Of a stretch of 64,000 nucleotides of DNA, positions 25,869 through 35,034 are shown piece after piece. The notes beneath the pieces were generated by a model, which was given only the letters and a program-made list of their open reading frames with translations, made no database searches and had not been told where the DNA came from. The position numbers and the translations under genes are program-made. Position 1 is the first letter of the stretch. Each line of letters starts with the position of its first letter. This DNA is from Roseisalinus antarcticus (GTDB lineage Bacteria; Pseudomonadota; Alphaproteobacteria; Rhodobacterales; Rhodobacteraceae), in contig NZ_FWFZ01000001.1 in the NCBI RefSeq assembly GCF_900172355.1, forward strand, positions 434,001 through 498,000. The letters run 5' to 3'.

Positions 25869-27617
25869 CTAGAAGATCGAGAAATCCGCGTCCTCGAGAT
25901 CCTCGATATCAGTGTTTTCCAGCCGGATCGTGACTTCGCCCGCCTGGATCACAGCGACGCTGTCCTCCTGGCTCAGGAAGAGGTCGTCGAAGCTGTCGAC
26001 CCCGTCGATCCCCTCGATCTGGATGCTGTCTTCACCGTTGCCGAAATCGGTCACGGTATCCGTCCCGCCGTCGGCGCCGAAAGCGAACACGTCATTGCCC
26101 CCATCCCCTTCGAGCTGGTCGTCGTCAATCCCGCCGTCGATGAAATCGTCGCCCGAGCCGCCGTAGATCTCGTCATTGTCATCCTCGCCGTAGATGATGT
26201 CGTTGCCCGCATTGCCGCGCATCACGTCATCGCCGTTGGACAGCTGCTTGTCGCCCGCGTCGTCGGGCACGTTCAGCGCGTCGGGCAGATCCGGCGAGAG
26301 GCCGCCGTACATGATGTCGTCACCCGATCCCCCCTTGAGATCGTCCGACCCCTCGCCGCCGATGATCGTGTCATTGCCCGCGTTGCCGCTGATCACGTCG
26401 TCGTCGAAGCCGCCGTCGATGTAATCGTCGCCGGTTCCGCCCGCGACGCTGTCGTTGTCGTCGCCGGTAAAGACCGTGTCGTTGCCCGCGCCGGCCGCGA
26501 CCTCGTCCTCGTCGTCCCGGCGGTCGTCATCGCCCTCGAACAGCCCCTCATAGGGCAGGTTCGGGGTGCCCGAGATATCTGGCACCACCCCGAAGCCGGA
26601 CTGCACGTTGCCGGAGGTGTCGATGTAGTCGTTCCCGGTGTCGCCCCGCACGAAATCGCTGCCGTCGCCGCCATAGACGGTGTCGTCGCCGTCGCCCGCG
26701 CCGATCTCGTCATCGCCGCTGCCGCCGTCGAGCAGGTCGTTGCCCTCGCCGCCGGTCAGCATGTCGGCCCCCGCGCCGCCATAGACGATGTCGTCCCCGT
26801 CCTGGCCGAAAAGCTCGTCGCCGCGTTCGCCGCCGAAGACATAATCGTTGCCGGCCCCGCCCTTGATCACGTCGCTGAACCCGCCGCCATAGATCTCGTC
26901 TTCGCCCGCGTTGCCCGACAGATCGTCGCGTCCCTGACCGCCCAGGATGACGTCGTTGCCGTCGCCACCCGAGATCACGTCCTTGCGCGCGCCCCCGTCC
27001 AGGAAGTCATCGCCGCCGGCGCCCCGGATCTCGTCGTCGTTCTCGCCGCCATAGACGGTGTCGTCGCCCTCGCCGGCGAAGATGCTGTCATGGCCGAAAC
27101 CGCCGTGCACCTCGTCGTTGCCCGCCCCCGCATCGACCTTGTCGCTGCCGCGCCCCGCGTCGATCTCGTCGTCGCCATCGCCGCCATAGATCTCGTCATC
27201 GCCCGCGCCGGCCAGGATCCGGTCGTCCCCGTCGCCGGTGGAAATCGTGTCGAACCCGTCGAAGGCCTCGATGTAATCGGCCTCTTCGCCGGTGGCGATG
27301 TCGTCCTTCTGGGCAGAGCCGAAGGTCGCGGCCATCTCGCCGTCCTCCGTCTCGTAGAAGACCACGCCGCCGTTCGACGTGGCGGCGGCGTCGAGCCCGC
27401 CCGAGACGAGCGCCGTGGCGGCCAGTTCGGCCTGCGGCTCGTACTCGGTCCCGTCGTCGCCGAAGAATCCGACGTTCACCGGGCCGGCGATGCCGTCGTT
27501 CTCGCCGAACGAGGCCACGAGCCATGTTCCGTTGTTCATCTGAGCGGTGACCGGCGCGGCGCCGGCGAATGCCTCGAGTAGATCGTCCAGGATGGCCTGG
27601 ATAGCAGCAGGCAGCAT
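25869..27617 (-). CDS. RTX (hemolysin-type) calcium-binding protein
   Basis: A 582-residue, very acidic protein built almost entirely of GGxGxDxhx nonapeptide repeats from about residue 125 to 530 (for example GGDGNDVILGGQGRDDLSG), which fold into a calcium-bound beta-roll outside the cell. Residues 1-120 are a non-repeat head. The C-terminus (GNGEDSIQIEGIDG, ending DLEDADFSIF) has the acidic-hydrophobic look of a type I secretion signal, and there is no Sec signal peptide. No ABC exporter or membrane-fusion gene is adjacent, so export uses a system encoded elsewhere. Function (adhesin, surface layer or other) open. Confidence 0.9.
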   Translation of the reverse strand: MLPAAIQAILDDLLEAFAGAAPVTAQMNNGTWLVASFGENDGIAGPVNVGFFGDDGTEYEPQAELAATALVSGGLDAAATSNGGVVFYETEDGEMAATFGSAQKDDIATGEEADYIEAFDGFDTISTGDGDDRILAGAGDDEIYGGDGDDEIDAGRGSDKVDAGAGNDEVHGGFGHDSIFAGEGDDTVYGGENDDEIRGAGGDDFLDGGARKDVISGGDGNDVILGGQGRDDLSGNAGEDEIYGGGFSDVIKGGAGNDYVFGGERGDELFGQDGDDIVYGGAGADMLTGGEGNDLLDGGSGDDEIGAGDGDDTVYGGDGSDFVRGDTGNDYIDTSGNVQSGFGVVPDISGTPNLPYEGLFEGDDDRRDDEDEVAAGAGNDTVFTGDDNDSVAGGTGDDYIDGGFDDDVISGNAGNDTIIGGEGSDDLKGGSGDDIMYGGLSPDLPDALNVPDDAGDKQLSNGDDVMRGNAGNDIIYGEDDNDEIYGGSGDDFIDGGIDDDQLEGDGGNDVFAFGADGGTDTVTDFGNGEDSIQIEGIDGVDSFDDLFLSQEDSVAVIQAGEVTIRLENTDIEDLEDADFSIF

Positions 27618-27928
27618 GTTCTTCCCCCATTTGGAAATACCACGGCGCCGCCCTCCACAGGAGCGCCCTCACCCGGACAGTTATTGTCGAATTTGTGGCA
27701 AGAGCCGAACAAATCTTCGCAATCGCCCTGATGCCGGTGACATTCCCGGGGGAAGCCCATGGATTGTTTCCGAAATCCGCAGCCGGGCACACGCGCAGGG
27801 CGAACCCGCCGCCTGCGCACCGTCGGGCGGAGGGCGCCGACTCGGCCGTGCGAGCCGCCCTGAGAGTTGGATCGTGAAAGATAGTTACGAAAAAGGACGG
27901 CCCGGCGACATTTTCTCCGCAAGGCTGG

Positions 27929-27957
27929 TTGACCTTGCCGGGGCGAGGTTGCATAAG
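27929..27957 (+). promoter_or_regulatory. promoter of the ilv leader transcript
   Basis: TTGACC (27929-27934), a 17-base spacer and CATAAG (27952-27957) form a good sigma-70-like promoter. Transcription would start near 27963, about 20 bases before the leader-peptide ATG. The rest of the 311-base stretch upstream to the RTX start shows nothing I can name. Confidence 0.6.
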
Positions 27958-27982
27958 CCGATCTGCACGAAGGAGCCAAGGC

Positions 27983-28030
27983 ATGTCCCGTATTCTGGTA
28001 CTCGTAGGATCGAAGCGCATGGGCCGGTAA
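27983..28030 (+). CDS. ilv leader peptide (attenuation control)
   Basis: A 15-codon open frame encoding MSRILVLVGSKRMGR. The ATG at 27983 follows AGGAG at 27971-27975 with ideal spacing. Five of the 15 residues in a row are Ile, Leu, Val, Leu, Val, the three products of the branched-chain pathway. It lies between a good promoter and an intrinsic terminator in front of acetolactate synthase. Known biology of ilv/leu leaders: when branched-chain aminoacyl-tRNAs are scarce, the ribosome stalls on these codons and the terminator does not form. Confidence 0.88.
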   Translation: MSRILVLVGSKRMGR

Positions 28031-28059
28031 GCCGGACACCCTGAACGGTCCCCATGCGC
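28015..28059 (+). promoter_or_regulatory. alternative stem of the ilv attenuator
   Basis: Bases 28015-28023 (GCGCATGGG, inside the end of the leader frame) pair perfectly over 9 bp with 28051-28059 (CCCATGCGC). The downstream arm overlaps the first two bases of the terminator stem, so the two structures compete. A second weaker option pairs 28021-28026 with 28046-28051 with one G-U pair. Confidence 0.6.
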
Positions 28060-28084
28060 CCCCGACACCCTCGGGGGCTTTTTT
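28058..28084 (+). terminator. attenuator terminator before acetolactate synthase
   Basis: GCCCCCGA (28058-28065), 5-base loop, TCGGGGGC (28071-28078), then TTTTTT. A perfect 8-bp stem and T-run, 28 bases after the leader stop and 85 bases before the ilv structural gene. Confidence 0.9.
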
Positions 28085-28168
28085 GTGCGCAACAGCAGGA
28101 CCGCGCGACAGGCGCGGACAACAAGACGGCGTGAAACACGTAAGATACGTGAGACAACGGAGACAAAG

Positions 28169-29923
28169 ATGACGCGTCAGATGACCGGAGCGAAGATGGT
28201 GGTTCAGGCCCTGAGGGATCAGGGCGTGGACGTTGTATTCGGCTATCCCGGCGGCGCCGTGCTACCGATCTATGACGAGATCTTTCAGCAGAACGACATC
28301 CGCCACATCCTTGTTCGGCACGAACAGGGCGCCGTCCACGCGGCCGAGGGCTATGCCCGCTCGACCGGCAAACCGGGGGTCGCGCTGGTGACCTCCGGAC
28401 CGGGGGCGACCAACGCGGTCACGGGGCTGACGGACGCGCTGCTCGATTCGATCCCGATCATCGTTCTGACCGGCCAGGTGCCGACCTTCATGATCGGCTC
28501 GGACGCCTTCCAGGAGGCCGACACCGTCGGCATCACCCGGGCCTGCACCAAGCACAACTGGCTGGTGAAAGACACCGACCGGCTGTCCGGCACGATCCAC
28601 GAGGCGTTCCACGTCGCCAAGTCCGGCCGTCCCGGCCCGGTCCTGGTCGACATTCCCAAGGACGTGCAATTCGCCACCGGTGCCTATACCGGCCCGCTCA
28701 AGGGCCCGCGCAGCCATTACGCGCCGCAGCTCAAGGGCAATATCGACACGATTACCGAACTGGTCGCCGCGATGGAGACCGCCAAACGCCCGGTGTTCTA
28801 CACCGGCGGCGGGGTCATCAACTCCGGCCCGGCGGCAAGCCAGCTGCTGCGCGAACTGGTGGAGGCCACGGGCTTTCCGATCACCTCGACCCTGATGGGT
28901 CTGGGCGCCTACCCCGCGTCGGGCGAAAAGTGGCTTGGGATGCTGGGGATGCACGGCCTCTACCAGGCCAACATGGCGATGCATGACTGCGACCTGATGA
29001 TCAACATCGGGGCGCGGTTCGACGACCGGATCACCGGCCGCATCGACGCCTTCTCGCCCGACTCGCGCAAGGCCCATATCGACATCGACCCGTCCTCGAT
29101 CAACAAGGTCATCCGCGTGGACATGCCGATCGTCGGCGACGTGGCCCATGTGCTCGAGGACATGCTGAACGTCTGGAAATCGCGGGGCCGCAAGACCCAC
29201 CGCGAGGGCCTCGCGTCCTGGTGGCAGAAGATCGACGGCTGGCGGGCGATCAATTGCCTGTCCTACAAGCAGGAAGGCAAGGTCATCAAACCGCAGTACG
29301 CGGTCGAGCGGCTCGAGGCGCTGACCAAGGACCGCGACCGCTACATCTGCACCGAGGTCGGGCAGCATCAGATGTGGGCGGCCCAGTACATCGGCTTCGA
29401 ATCGCCCAACCGCTGGATGACCTCCGGCGGGCTGGGGACAATGGGCTATGGCCACCCCGCGTCGATCGGCGTGCAGATGGCCCATCCCGACGCGCTGGTC
29501 ATCAACGTGGCGGGCGAGGCGTCGTGGCTGATGAACATGCAGGAGATGGGCACGGCCGTGCAATACCGCCTGCCGGTCAAGCAGTTCATCCTCAACAACG
29601 AGCGGCTCGGCATGGTGCGCCAGTGGCAGGAACTGCTGCACGGCGAACGCTATTCCCAGAGCTGGTCCGAGGCCCTGCCCGATTTCGTCAAGCTCGCCGA
29701 AGCCTTCGGGGCCAAGGGCATCCTGTGTTCGGATGCCGACGACCTGGACGACGCGATCATGGAGATGATCAACCATGACGGGCCGGTGATCTTCGACTGC
29801 CTGGTCGAGAAGCACGAGAACTGCTTCCCGATGATCCCCTCGGGCAAGGCGCATAACGAGATGCTGCTGGGCGGGTCCGAAACCCAGGGCGCGATCGACC
29901 AGAAGGGCTCCGTGCTCGTCTGA
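28169..29923 (+). CDS. ilvB: acetolactate synthase, large (catalytic) subunit
   Basis: ThDP enzyme that makes acetolactate or acetohydroxybutyrate, the first common step to Val, Leu and Ile. The product has 584 residues. Motifs: VFGYPGGAVLPIYD, the catalytic Glu in RHEQGAVHAAEGYAR near 55, FQEADTVGITRACTKHNW, GLGTMGYGHPASIGVQMAHP and the ThDP-pyrophosphate region VAGEASWLMNMQEMGTA, the alphaproteobacterial variant of GDGSFQM. An in-frame ATG at 28085 overlaps the attenuator; CGGAG before 28169 decides the start. Regulated by the leader described above. Often named ilvI; ilvB used here for the catalytic gene. Confidence 0.95.
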   Translation: MTRQMTGAKMVVQALRDQGVDVVFGYPGGAVLPIYDEIFQQNDIRHILVRHEQGAVHAAEGYARSTGKPGVALVTSGPGATNAVTGLTDALLDSIPIIVLTGQVPTFMIGSDAFQEADTVGITRACTKHNWLVKDTDRLSGTIHEAFHVAKSGRPGPVLVDIPKDVQFATGAYTGPLKGPRSHYAPQLKGNIDTITELVAAMETAKRPVFYTGGGVINSGPAASQLLRELVEATGFPITSTLMGLGAYPASGEKWLGMLGMHGLYQANMAMHDCDLMINIGARFDDRITGRIDAFSPDSRKAHIDIDPSSINKVIRVDMPIVGDVAHVLEDMLNVWKSRGRKTHREGLASWWQKIDGWRAINCLSYKQEGKVIKPQYAVERLEALTKDRDRYICTEVGQHQMWAAQYIGFESPNRWMTSGGLGTMGYGHPASIGVQMAHPDALVINVAGEASWLMNMQEMGTAVQYRLPVKQFILNNERLGMVRQWQELLHGERYSQSWSEALPDFVKLAEAFGAKGILCSDADDLDDAIMEMINHDGPVIFDCLVEKHENCFPMIPSGKAHNEMLLGGSETQGAIDQKGSVLV

Positions 29924-29940
29924 CCGGCCGCGATACAATG

Positions 29941-29975
29941 AAAAGGCGGCCGGACACCGGCCCGGCCGCCCCTTT
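29941..29975 (+). terminator. hairpin between the two acetolactate synthase genes
   Basis: GGCGGCCGG (29945-29953) pairs with CCGGCCGCC (29962-29970) around an 8-base loop, followed by CCTTTCC. The T-run is short, so this looks like a partial terminator or transcript-stabilising hairpin that lowers small-subunit expression. Confidence 0.5.
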
Positions 29976-30000
29976 CCCCTGTTAGGAAGAAGTCGACTCC

Positions 30001-30564
30001 ATGTCTCCGCTGAAGATCAAGAAAGGCTCCACGAGCCATTCCGCCTACAACCTCCGCGCCAATTATTCCGACGTCGAGGAGTGGCATACGCTGGCCGTCC
30101 TGGTCGAGAACGAGCCCGGCGTCCTCGCCCGGGTGATCGGCCTGTTTTCGGGCCGGGGCTACAATATCGAAAGCCTGACCGTGGCCGAGGTTGACCACCT
30201 GGGCCACCTCAGCCGCATCACGATCGTGACAGTCGGCACGCCGCAGGTGATCGAGCAGATCAAGGCGCAGCTTGGCCGGATCGTGCCGGTGCACAAGGTG
30301 CACGACCTGACGGCCGAGGGCCGCGCGGTCGAGCGCGAGCTGGCGCTGTTCAAGGTCGCGGGCAAGGGTGACGCCCGTATCGAGGCCCTGCGCCTGGCCG
30401 AGATCTTTCGCGCCAACGTGGTCGATTCGACACTCGGCAGCTTCGTTTTCGAGATCACCGGCACGCCGGAGAAGATCGACGCCTTCGCCGAGTTGATGCA
30501 GCCGCTCGGCCTGGTCGAGGTCGCGCGGACCGGCGTCGCCGCGCTGGGACGCGGCGCGGAATAG
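30001..30564 (+). CDS. ilvN: acetolactate synthase, small (regulatory) subunit
   Basis: Confers valine feedback control and full activity on the large subunit. The 187 residues carry an N-terminal ACT domain (HTLAVLVENEPGVLARVIGL, then FSGRGYNIESLTVAEVDH) and the ALS_ss_C domain with DSTLGSFVFEITGTPEKIDAF. TTAGGAAGAAG precedes the ATG. The last eight codons and the stop are the first unit of a 33-bp tandem repeat that continues downstream, so the gene's end has been copied three more times in the same frame, each copy with its own TAG. Confidence 0.95.
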   Translation: MSPLKIKKGSTSHSAYNLRANYSDVEEWHTLAVLVENEPGVLARVIGLFSGRGYNIESLTVAEVDHLGHLSRITIVTVGTPQVIEQIKAQLGRIVPVHKVHDLTAEGRAVERELALFKVAGKGDARIEALRLAEIFRANVVDSTLGSFVFEITGTPEKIDAFAELMQPLGLVEVARTGVAALGRGAE

Positions 30565-30664
30565 GAAGCTGCCGCGCTGGGACGCGGCGCGGAATAGGAA
30601 GCCGCCGCGCTGGGACGCGGCGCGGAATAGGAAGCCGCCGCGCTGGGACGCGGCGCGGACTGGA
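30538..30664 (+). repeat. 33-bp minisatellite across the ilvN stop codon
   Basis: Three full units (30538-30570, 30571-30603, 30604-30636) and a partial fourth (30637-30664). The units differ only in their last two bases, GCT or GCC. The unit is 11 codons long and includes TAG. Each unit contains the hairpin GCCGCG/CGCGGC with loop CTGGGA. Confidence 0.95.
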
Positions 30665-30751
30665 AAACTGTCGTGGCGGCAAGTCGGATGTGATCTGGAC
30701 CCTGTCGGCCCAAGCTGATTTGTTGAGCCCAAGAGTCAGGAAGGCCGCGGA

Positions 30752-31690
30752 ATGCCAAGAAAGATCATCATCGACACCGACCCCGGACAGGACGACGCGG
30801 TCGCCATCCTTATGGCGCTGGCCTCGCCCGAGGATCTGGAGGTGCTGGGTATTACGGCGGTGGCCGGCAACGTGCCCCTGGAGCTGACCGAGCGCAACGC
30901 GCGGATCGTCTGCGAGCTGGCGGGCAAGCCCGGGACGCCCGTCTATGCCGGCTGCGACCGGCCGATGAAGCGCAAGCTGGTCACGGCGGAGCATGTCCAC
31001 GGCAAGACCGGCCTCGACGGCCCCGATCTGCCAGTGCCGACGATGCCGCTGCAACAGGCCCACGCGGTCGATTTCCTCATCGAGACCCTGCGCGAGGCCC
31101 CCTCCGGCACGGTGACGCTCTGTGCGCTCGGGCCGCTGACGAATATTGCCACCGCCTTCACCCGGGCCCCCGAGATCGTGGAGCGCGTGCAGGAGATCGT
31201 GCTCATGGGCGGGGCCTATTTCGAAGTGGGCAACATCACCCCCGCAGCCGAGTTCAACATCTACGTCGACCCCGAAGCCGCTGATATCGTTTTCAGATCC
31301 GGAATACCGCTGGCCGTCATGCCGCTGGACGTCACGCACAAGGCGCTGACCACCGCGCCGCGCATCGACGCCTTTCGCGCGATGGGCACGAAGGTGGGCA
31401 ACAACGTGGCCGCATGGGCCGATTTCTTCGAGCGTTTCGACGTCGAGAAATACGGCTCCAACGGGGCGCCGCTGCACGACCCCTGCGTCATCGCCTACCT
31501 GATCGAGCCGGGCATTTTCGAGGGCCGGCACATCAACGTCCAGATCGAGACCCTGTCGGAGCTGACCCTTGGGATGACCGTCGCCGATTGGTGGCGCGTC
31601 ACCGACCATGCGCCCAATGCCATGTTCTTCGGCGACCTCGACGCGGACCGCTTCTATTCCCTTCTCATCGACCGCATTTCGCGGCTCTGA
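30752..31690 (+). CDS. inosine-uridine preferring nucleoside hydrolase family protein
   Basis: Cleaves ribonucleosides to base and ribose in the cytosol. The 312 residues hold the family calcium-binding motif DTDPGQDDA at residues 8-16, VYAGCDRPM near 68, VTLCALGPLTNIA near 130, LMGGAYFEVGNITPAAEFNI near 160 (Asn ligands), and HDPCVIAYL near 245 with the last Asp ligand. The pattern fits the IunH group with inosine/uridine/purine substrates. SD AGGAAGG lies close to the ATG. It stands alone between the ilv operon and a GNAT gene. Confidence 0.9.
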   Translation: MPRKIIIDTDPGQDDAVAILMALASPEDLEVLGITAVAGNVPLELTERNARIVCELAGKPGTPVYAGCDRPMKRKLVTAEHVHGKTGLDGPDLPVPTMPLQQAHAVDFLIETLREAPSGTVTLCALGPLTNIATAFTRAPEIVERVQEIVLMGGAYFEVGNITPAAEFNIYVDPEAADIVFRSGIPLAVMPLDVTHKALTTAPRIDAFRAMGTKVGNNVAAWADFFERFDVEKYGSNGAPLHDPCVIAYLIEPGIFEGRHINVQIETLSELTLGMTVADWWRVTDHAPNAMFFGDLDADRFYSLLIDRISRL

Positions 31691-31734
31691 CACCGGATCG
31701 GTCCCGCGCGGCGCGGCGACCCCCACGGAGGCCC

Positions 31735-32181
31735 ATGACAGCGATCAGGCTCTGCTCTCCCGAAGATGCCGGCAGCGTGCTGCCCCTCGTGGCCCGGTTC
31801 CACGAGGAATACGGCCTCGACACCACCGAAGAGCATCGCGAGATGGCGCTGACCCCGTTGCTCGAAGGCTCACCGCTGGGGGCGGTCTGGATCTTCGGCC
31901 CCGCCCGGGCGCCGGTGGGCTACATGGTGGTGACGTTTTCGTGGTCGCTGGCGATGGGCGGCATGGATGCCTACCTCGACGAGATCTACATCCGACCCTC
32001 CGTGCGCGGCCGGGGCATCGCGTCCGAGGCGCTGCACGCGGTCGGCAAGGCGCTGCGCGAGGGCAACGTCCGCGCCCTGCACCTGGAGGTCGACCGCTCC
32101 GCTCCCGCCACCCAGCGCCTGTTCGAGAAGGCCGGGTTCCGCCTGCGCGACCGCTTTGGCCTCATGGGCATGACGCTCTGA
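31735..32181 (+). CDS. GNAT-family N-acetyltransferase
   Basis: A 148-residue acetyltransferase fold. Acetyl-CoA binding motif A reads LDEIYIRPSVRGRGIASEAL near residues 80-100, and the final strand is SAPATQRLFEKAGFRLRDRF. ACGGAGGCCC precedes the ATG at 31735, which I prefer over the upstream end of the same open frame. Substrate cannot be told. It lies 44 bp after the nucleoside hydrolase gene. Confidence 0.87.
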   Translation: MTAIRLCSPEDAGSVLPLVARFHEEYGLDTTEEHREMALTPLLEGSPLGAVWIFGPARAPVGYMVVTFSWSLAMGGMDAYLDEIYIRPSVRGRGIASEALHAVGKALREGNVRALHLEVDRSAPATQRLFEKAGFRLRDRFGLMGMTL

Positions 32182-32270
32182 TCCCCGGATTTCGGGGACA
32201 GGCGGCTTTCGCGGCCCCGCGGGCAGCCGGAACCCTTGGGTTGCGGGCCAGGACGCCCTAAGTTCGAGGC

Positions 32271-33668
32271 ATGAGCATCGCAATCCCCTTCGACAACAGC
32301 TACGCCCGGATGCCGGCGCGTCTGTTCACCGCAATCGACCCGACGCCGGTCCCGCGCCCCAAGTTGATCGCCTTCAACGAGACGCTCGCCACCGATCTGG
32401 GCATCGAGACCGGCAGCCTCGACGCCGAGGATCTGGCCGGGCTCTTTTCCGGCAACCGGATCCCGCAAGGCGCGGCGCCCCTCGCCCAGGTCTATGCCGG
32501 GCACCAGTTCGGCAACTGGAACCCGCAGCTTGGCGACGGCCGCGCGATCCTGCTGGGCGAGGTCGCGGGCACATGCGGCCGGTTCGACATCCAGCTCAAG
32601 GGCTCCGGCCCCACGCCCTATTCGCGGATGGGCGACGGCCGCGCCTGGCTCGGCCCGGTGCTGCGCGAATACGTCATGAGCGAGGCCATGCATGCGCTCG
32701 GCGTGCCCACGACCCGTGCGCTGGCCGCGGTCAGCACCGGAGAGACGGTCCTGCGCGAGGCGCCCCTGCCCGGCGCGATCCTGACCCGCGTGGCGCAGAG
32801 CCATATCCGCGTGGGCACCTTCCAGTTCTTCGCCGCCCACGGAGACACCGACGCGCTGCAGGCCCTCGTGGATCACGTGATCGCGCGGCACTATCCTGAA
32901 ATCGAGAGCATCCCGCAGCTGCTGGAAACCGTGATGGAGCGGCAGGCGCGGCTGATCGCGCAATGGATGTCCTTCGGCTTCATCCACGGGGTGATGAACA
33001 CCGACAACATGACCGTCTCGGGCGAGACCATCGACTATGGCCCCTGCGCCTTCATGGATGCCTATCACCCCGACACGGTGTTCTCCTCGATCGACCAATA
33101 CGGGCGCTATGCCTATTCCAACCAGCCCCACGTCGGCGTCTGGAACATCGCGCAATTCGCGACCGCGCTCATTCCGCTGATGGCGGACCGCGACCGTGCC
33201 ATCGAGGACTTCACCGAGATCGTGAACCGGTTCCCGGCGCTCTTCGAGGCGGCCCGCACAGCGCGGTTCGCCGCCAAGCTCGGGCTGCCCGGGCTGGAGG
33301 ATCCAGCGATCGTCGAGGATCTGCTGGCCCTGATGGCCGAAGATGGCGCGGATTTCACCAATGTCTTCCGGAATCTGCCCGAGGCGCGGGACGAGTTCGT
33401 CAATCGCGAAGGCTTCGATGCCTGGGCCCGCCGCTGGCAGGCGCTTGGCCCCGACACGGCGCTGGCGGCCCGGCACAATCCGCAGGTCATCCCTCGGCTG
33501 CACCTGATCGAGGCCGCGATCCAGGCCGGGGTCGCGGGCGATTTCGCCCCGTTCGAGCGGCTGCTGGCGGTCATGACCCGCCCGTTCAAGGCCCCGCCCG
33601 ACGCCGAGGGCTTCACCCGGCCGCCCAGCGCGGCCGAACGCGTGCCTCGGACCTTCTGCGGCACGTGA
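32271..33668 (+). CDS. SelO/YdiU-family protein adenylyltransferase
   Basis: Pseudokinase-fold enzyme that AMPylates proteins on Ser/Thr/Tyr and is linked to oxidative stress. The 465 residues are close to E. coli YdiU (478). Motifs: [20 protein letters not shown] near 75, [20 protein letters not shown] near 105, HGVMNTDNM near 240 and the metal motif [11 protein letters not shown]. Eukaryotic SelO ends in a selenocysteine; here the tail RTFCGT has an ordinary Cys and no UGA, as in most bacteria. Confidence 0.92.
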   Translation: MSIAIPFDNSYARMPARLFTAIDPTPVPRPKLIAFNETLATDLGIETGSLDAEDLAGLFSGNRIPQGAAPLAQVYAGHQFGNWNPQLGDGRAILLGEVAGTCGRFDIQLKGSGPTPYSRMGDGRAWLGPVLREYVMSEAMHALGVPTTRALAAVSTGETVLREAPLPGAILTRVAQSHIRVGTFQFFAAHGDTDALQALVDHVIARHYPEIESIPQLLETVMERQARLIAQWMSFGFIHGVMNTDNMTVSGETIDYGPCAFMDAYHPDTVFSSIDQYGRYAYSNQPHVGVWNIAQFATALIPLMADRDRAIEDFTEIVNRFPALFEAARTARFAAKLGLPGLEDPAIVEDLLALMAEDGADFTNVFRNLPEARDEFVNREGFDAWARRWQALGPDTALAARHNPQVIPRLHLIEAAIQAGVAGDFAPFERLLAVMTRPFKAPPDAEGFTRPPSAAERVPRTFCGT

Positions 33669-33739
33669 CATCGGGCCCGCCGCGCGGCCTTTCGAAACGT
33701 CCGGACGCACGGTAGGATCGTGCCAAAGGAGCTTGCGCC

Positions 33740-34975
33740 ATGACCCTCGATCACACCGCCCCCGCCCAGACCTCCGCCGCCGGCCACGGGCCCGGCCTGT
33801 CCGCCTTCGACTGGACCGATCCGCTCGGGCTGGAGGCGCAGCTGACCGAGGAAGAACGGATGCTGCGCGACGCGGCCCATGGCTTCGCCCAGCGGGTACT
33901 GCAACCGCGCATCATCGCCGCCCACCGGGACGCGACCGTCGCTGCGGAGGTCTTTGCCGAGATGGGGGCCGAGGGCCTTCTGGGCCTGACGATCCCCGAG
34001 GAATACGGCGGGCTTGGCGCGGGCTATGTCACCTACGGCCTCGTCGCGCGCGAGATCGAGCGGGTCGATTCGGGCTATCGGTCGATGATGTCGGTGCAGT
34101 CGAGCCTGGTGATGTATCCGATCCACGCCTACGGCTCGGAGGAGCAGCGCCAGAGATACCTGCCGAAGCTGGCCGCAGGCGAGCTGATCGGCTGTTTCGG
34201 CCTGACCGAGCCCGATGCCGGCTCTGATCCCGGGGGGATGAAGACCCGCGCCGTCAAGACCGCCAATGGCTACCGGCTGACCGGGTCCAAGACCTGGATT
34301 TCGAACGCGCCGATCGCGGATGTCTTCGTGGTCTGGGCCAAGTCCGAGGCCCACGGCGGCAAGATCCGGGGCTTCATCCTCGAAAAGGGGATGACCGGCC
34401 TCTCGGCACCCAAGATCGACGGCAAGCTGTCGCTGCGGGCCTCGGTCACCGGCGAGATCGTGATGGACAGCGTCGAGGTCGGCGAAGAGGCGCTGTTGCC
34501 CGGGGTCGAGGGGCTCAAGGGGCCGTTCGGCTGCCTGAACCGGGCGCGCTACGGGATTGCCTGGGGCGTCATGGGCGCGGCGGAATTCTGCTGGCACGCG
34601 GCCCGGCAATACGGGCTCGACCGGCACCAATTCGGCCGGCCGCTGGCGCAGACCCAGCTGTTCCAGAAGAAACTGGCCGACATGCAGACCGAGATCGCGC
34701 TCGGCCTCGGCGGGGCGCTGACGCTGGGGCGGATGATGGAGGCGGGAACGGCGAGTCCGGAAACAATCTCTCTCATGAAGCGGAACAATTGCGGCAAGGC
34801 GCTGGACGCGGCCCGCGCCGCCCGCGACATGCACGGCGGCAACGGAATAAGCGAGGAATATCAGGTGATGCGCCACATGCTGAACCTCGAGACGGTGAAC
34901 ACCTACGAGGGCACCCACGACGTGCACGCGCTGATCCTCGGCCGTGCACAGACCGGCTTGCAAGCGTTCTTCTGA
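33740..34975 (+). CDS. gcdH: glutaryl-CoA dehydrogenase
   Basis: FAD enzyme that oxidises and decarboxylates glutaryl-CoA to crotonyl-CoA in lysine/tryptophan breakdown. The product has 411 residues. The acyl-CoA dehydrogenase fold shows [39 protein letters not shown] (FAD/substrate loop) and [16 protein letters not shown]. The GCDH-specific cues are [18 protein letters not shown] at the start, [16 protein letters not shown], and [20 protein letters not shown] with the catalytic Glu. AAAGGAGC precedes the ATG. No CoA-transferase gene is adjacent. Confidence 0.92.
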   Translation: MTLDHTAPAQTSAAGHGPGLSAFDWTDPLGLEAQLTEEERMLRDAAHGFAQRVLQPRIIAAHRDATVAAEVFAEMGAEGLLGLTIPEEYGGLGAGYVTYGLVAREIERVDSGYRSMMSVQSSLVMYPIHAYGSEEQRQRYLPKLAAGELIGCFGLTEPDAGSDPGGMKTRAVKTANGYRLTGSKTWISNAPIADVFVVWAKSEAHGGKIRGFILEKGMTGLSAPKIDGKLSLRASVTGEIVMDSVEVGEEALLPGVEGLKGPFGCLNRARYGIAWGVMGAAEFCWHAARQYGLDRHQFGRPLAQTQLFQKKLADMQTEIALGLGGALTLGRMMEAGTASPETISLMKRNNCGKALDAARAARDMHGGNGISEEYQVMRHMLNLETVNTYEGTHDVHALILGRAQTGLQAFF

Positions 34976-35034
34976 AAGGTCACAAAAAAGGGGGCCGCGC
35001 CGGACGGCAGGGCACGACACGGGAGTACCGACCA

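Noticed and set aside
25755-27581. Plus-strand open frame of 608 codons rich in Val/Ala/Ile opposite the RTX gene
   Set aside because: It is the antisense of GGxGxD repeats, whose codons create a stop-free reverse frame; the product is a monotonous repeat without a start site or family features.
30538-30664. Regularly spaced repeats that could suggest a CRISPR array
   Set aside because: The 33-bp units are directly adjacent with no unique spacers, start inside ilvN, and no cas gene is present.
33651-33668. Selenocysteine at the C-terminus of the SelO-like protein
   Set aside because: The tail codes for ordinary Cys (TTCTGCGGCACG) followed by TGA as the last codon; no SECIS-like hairpin is visible and the length fits bacterial SelO.
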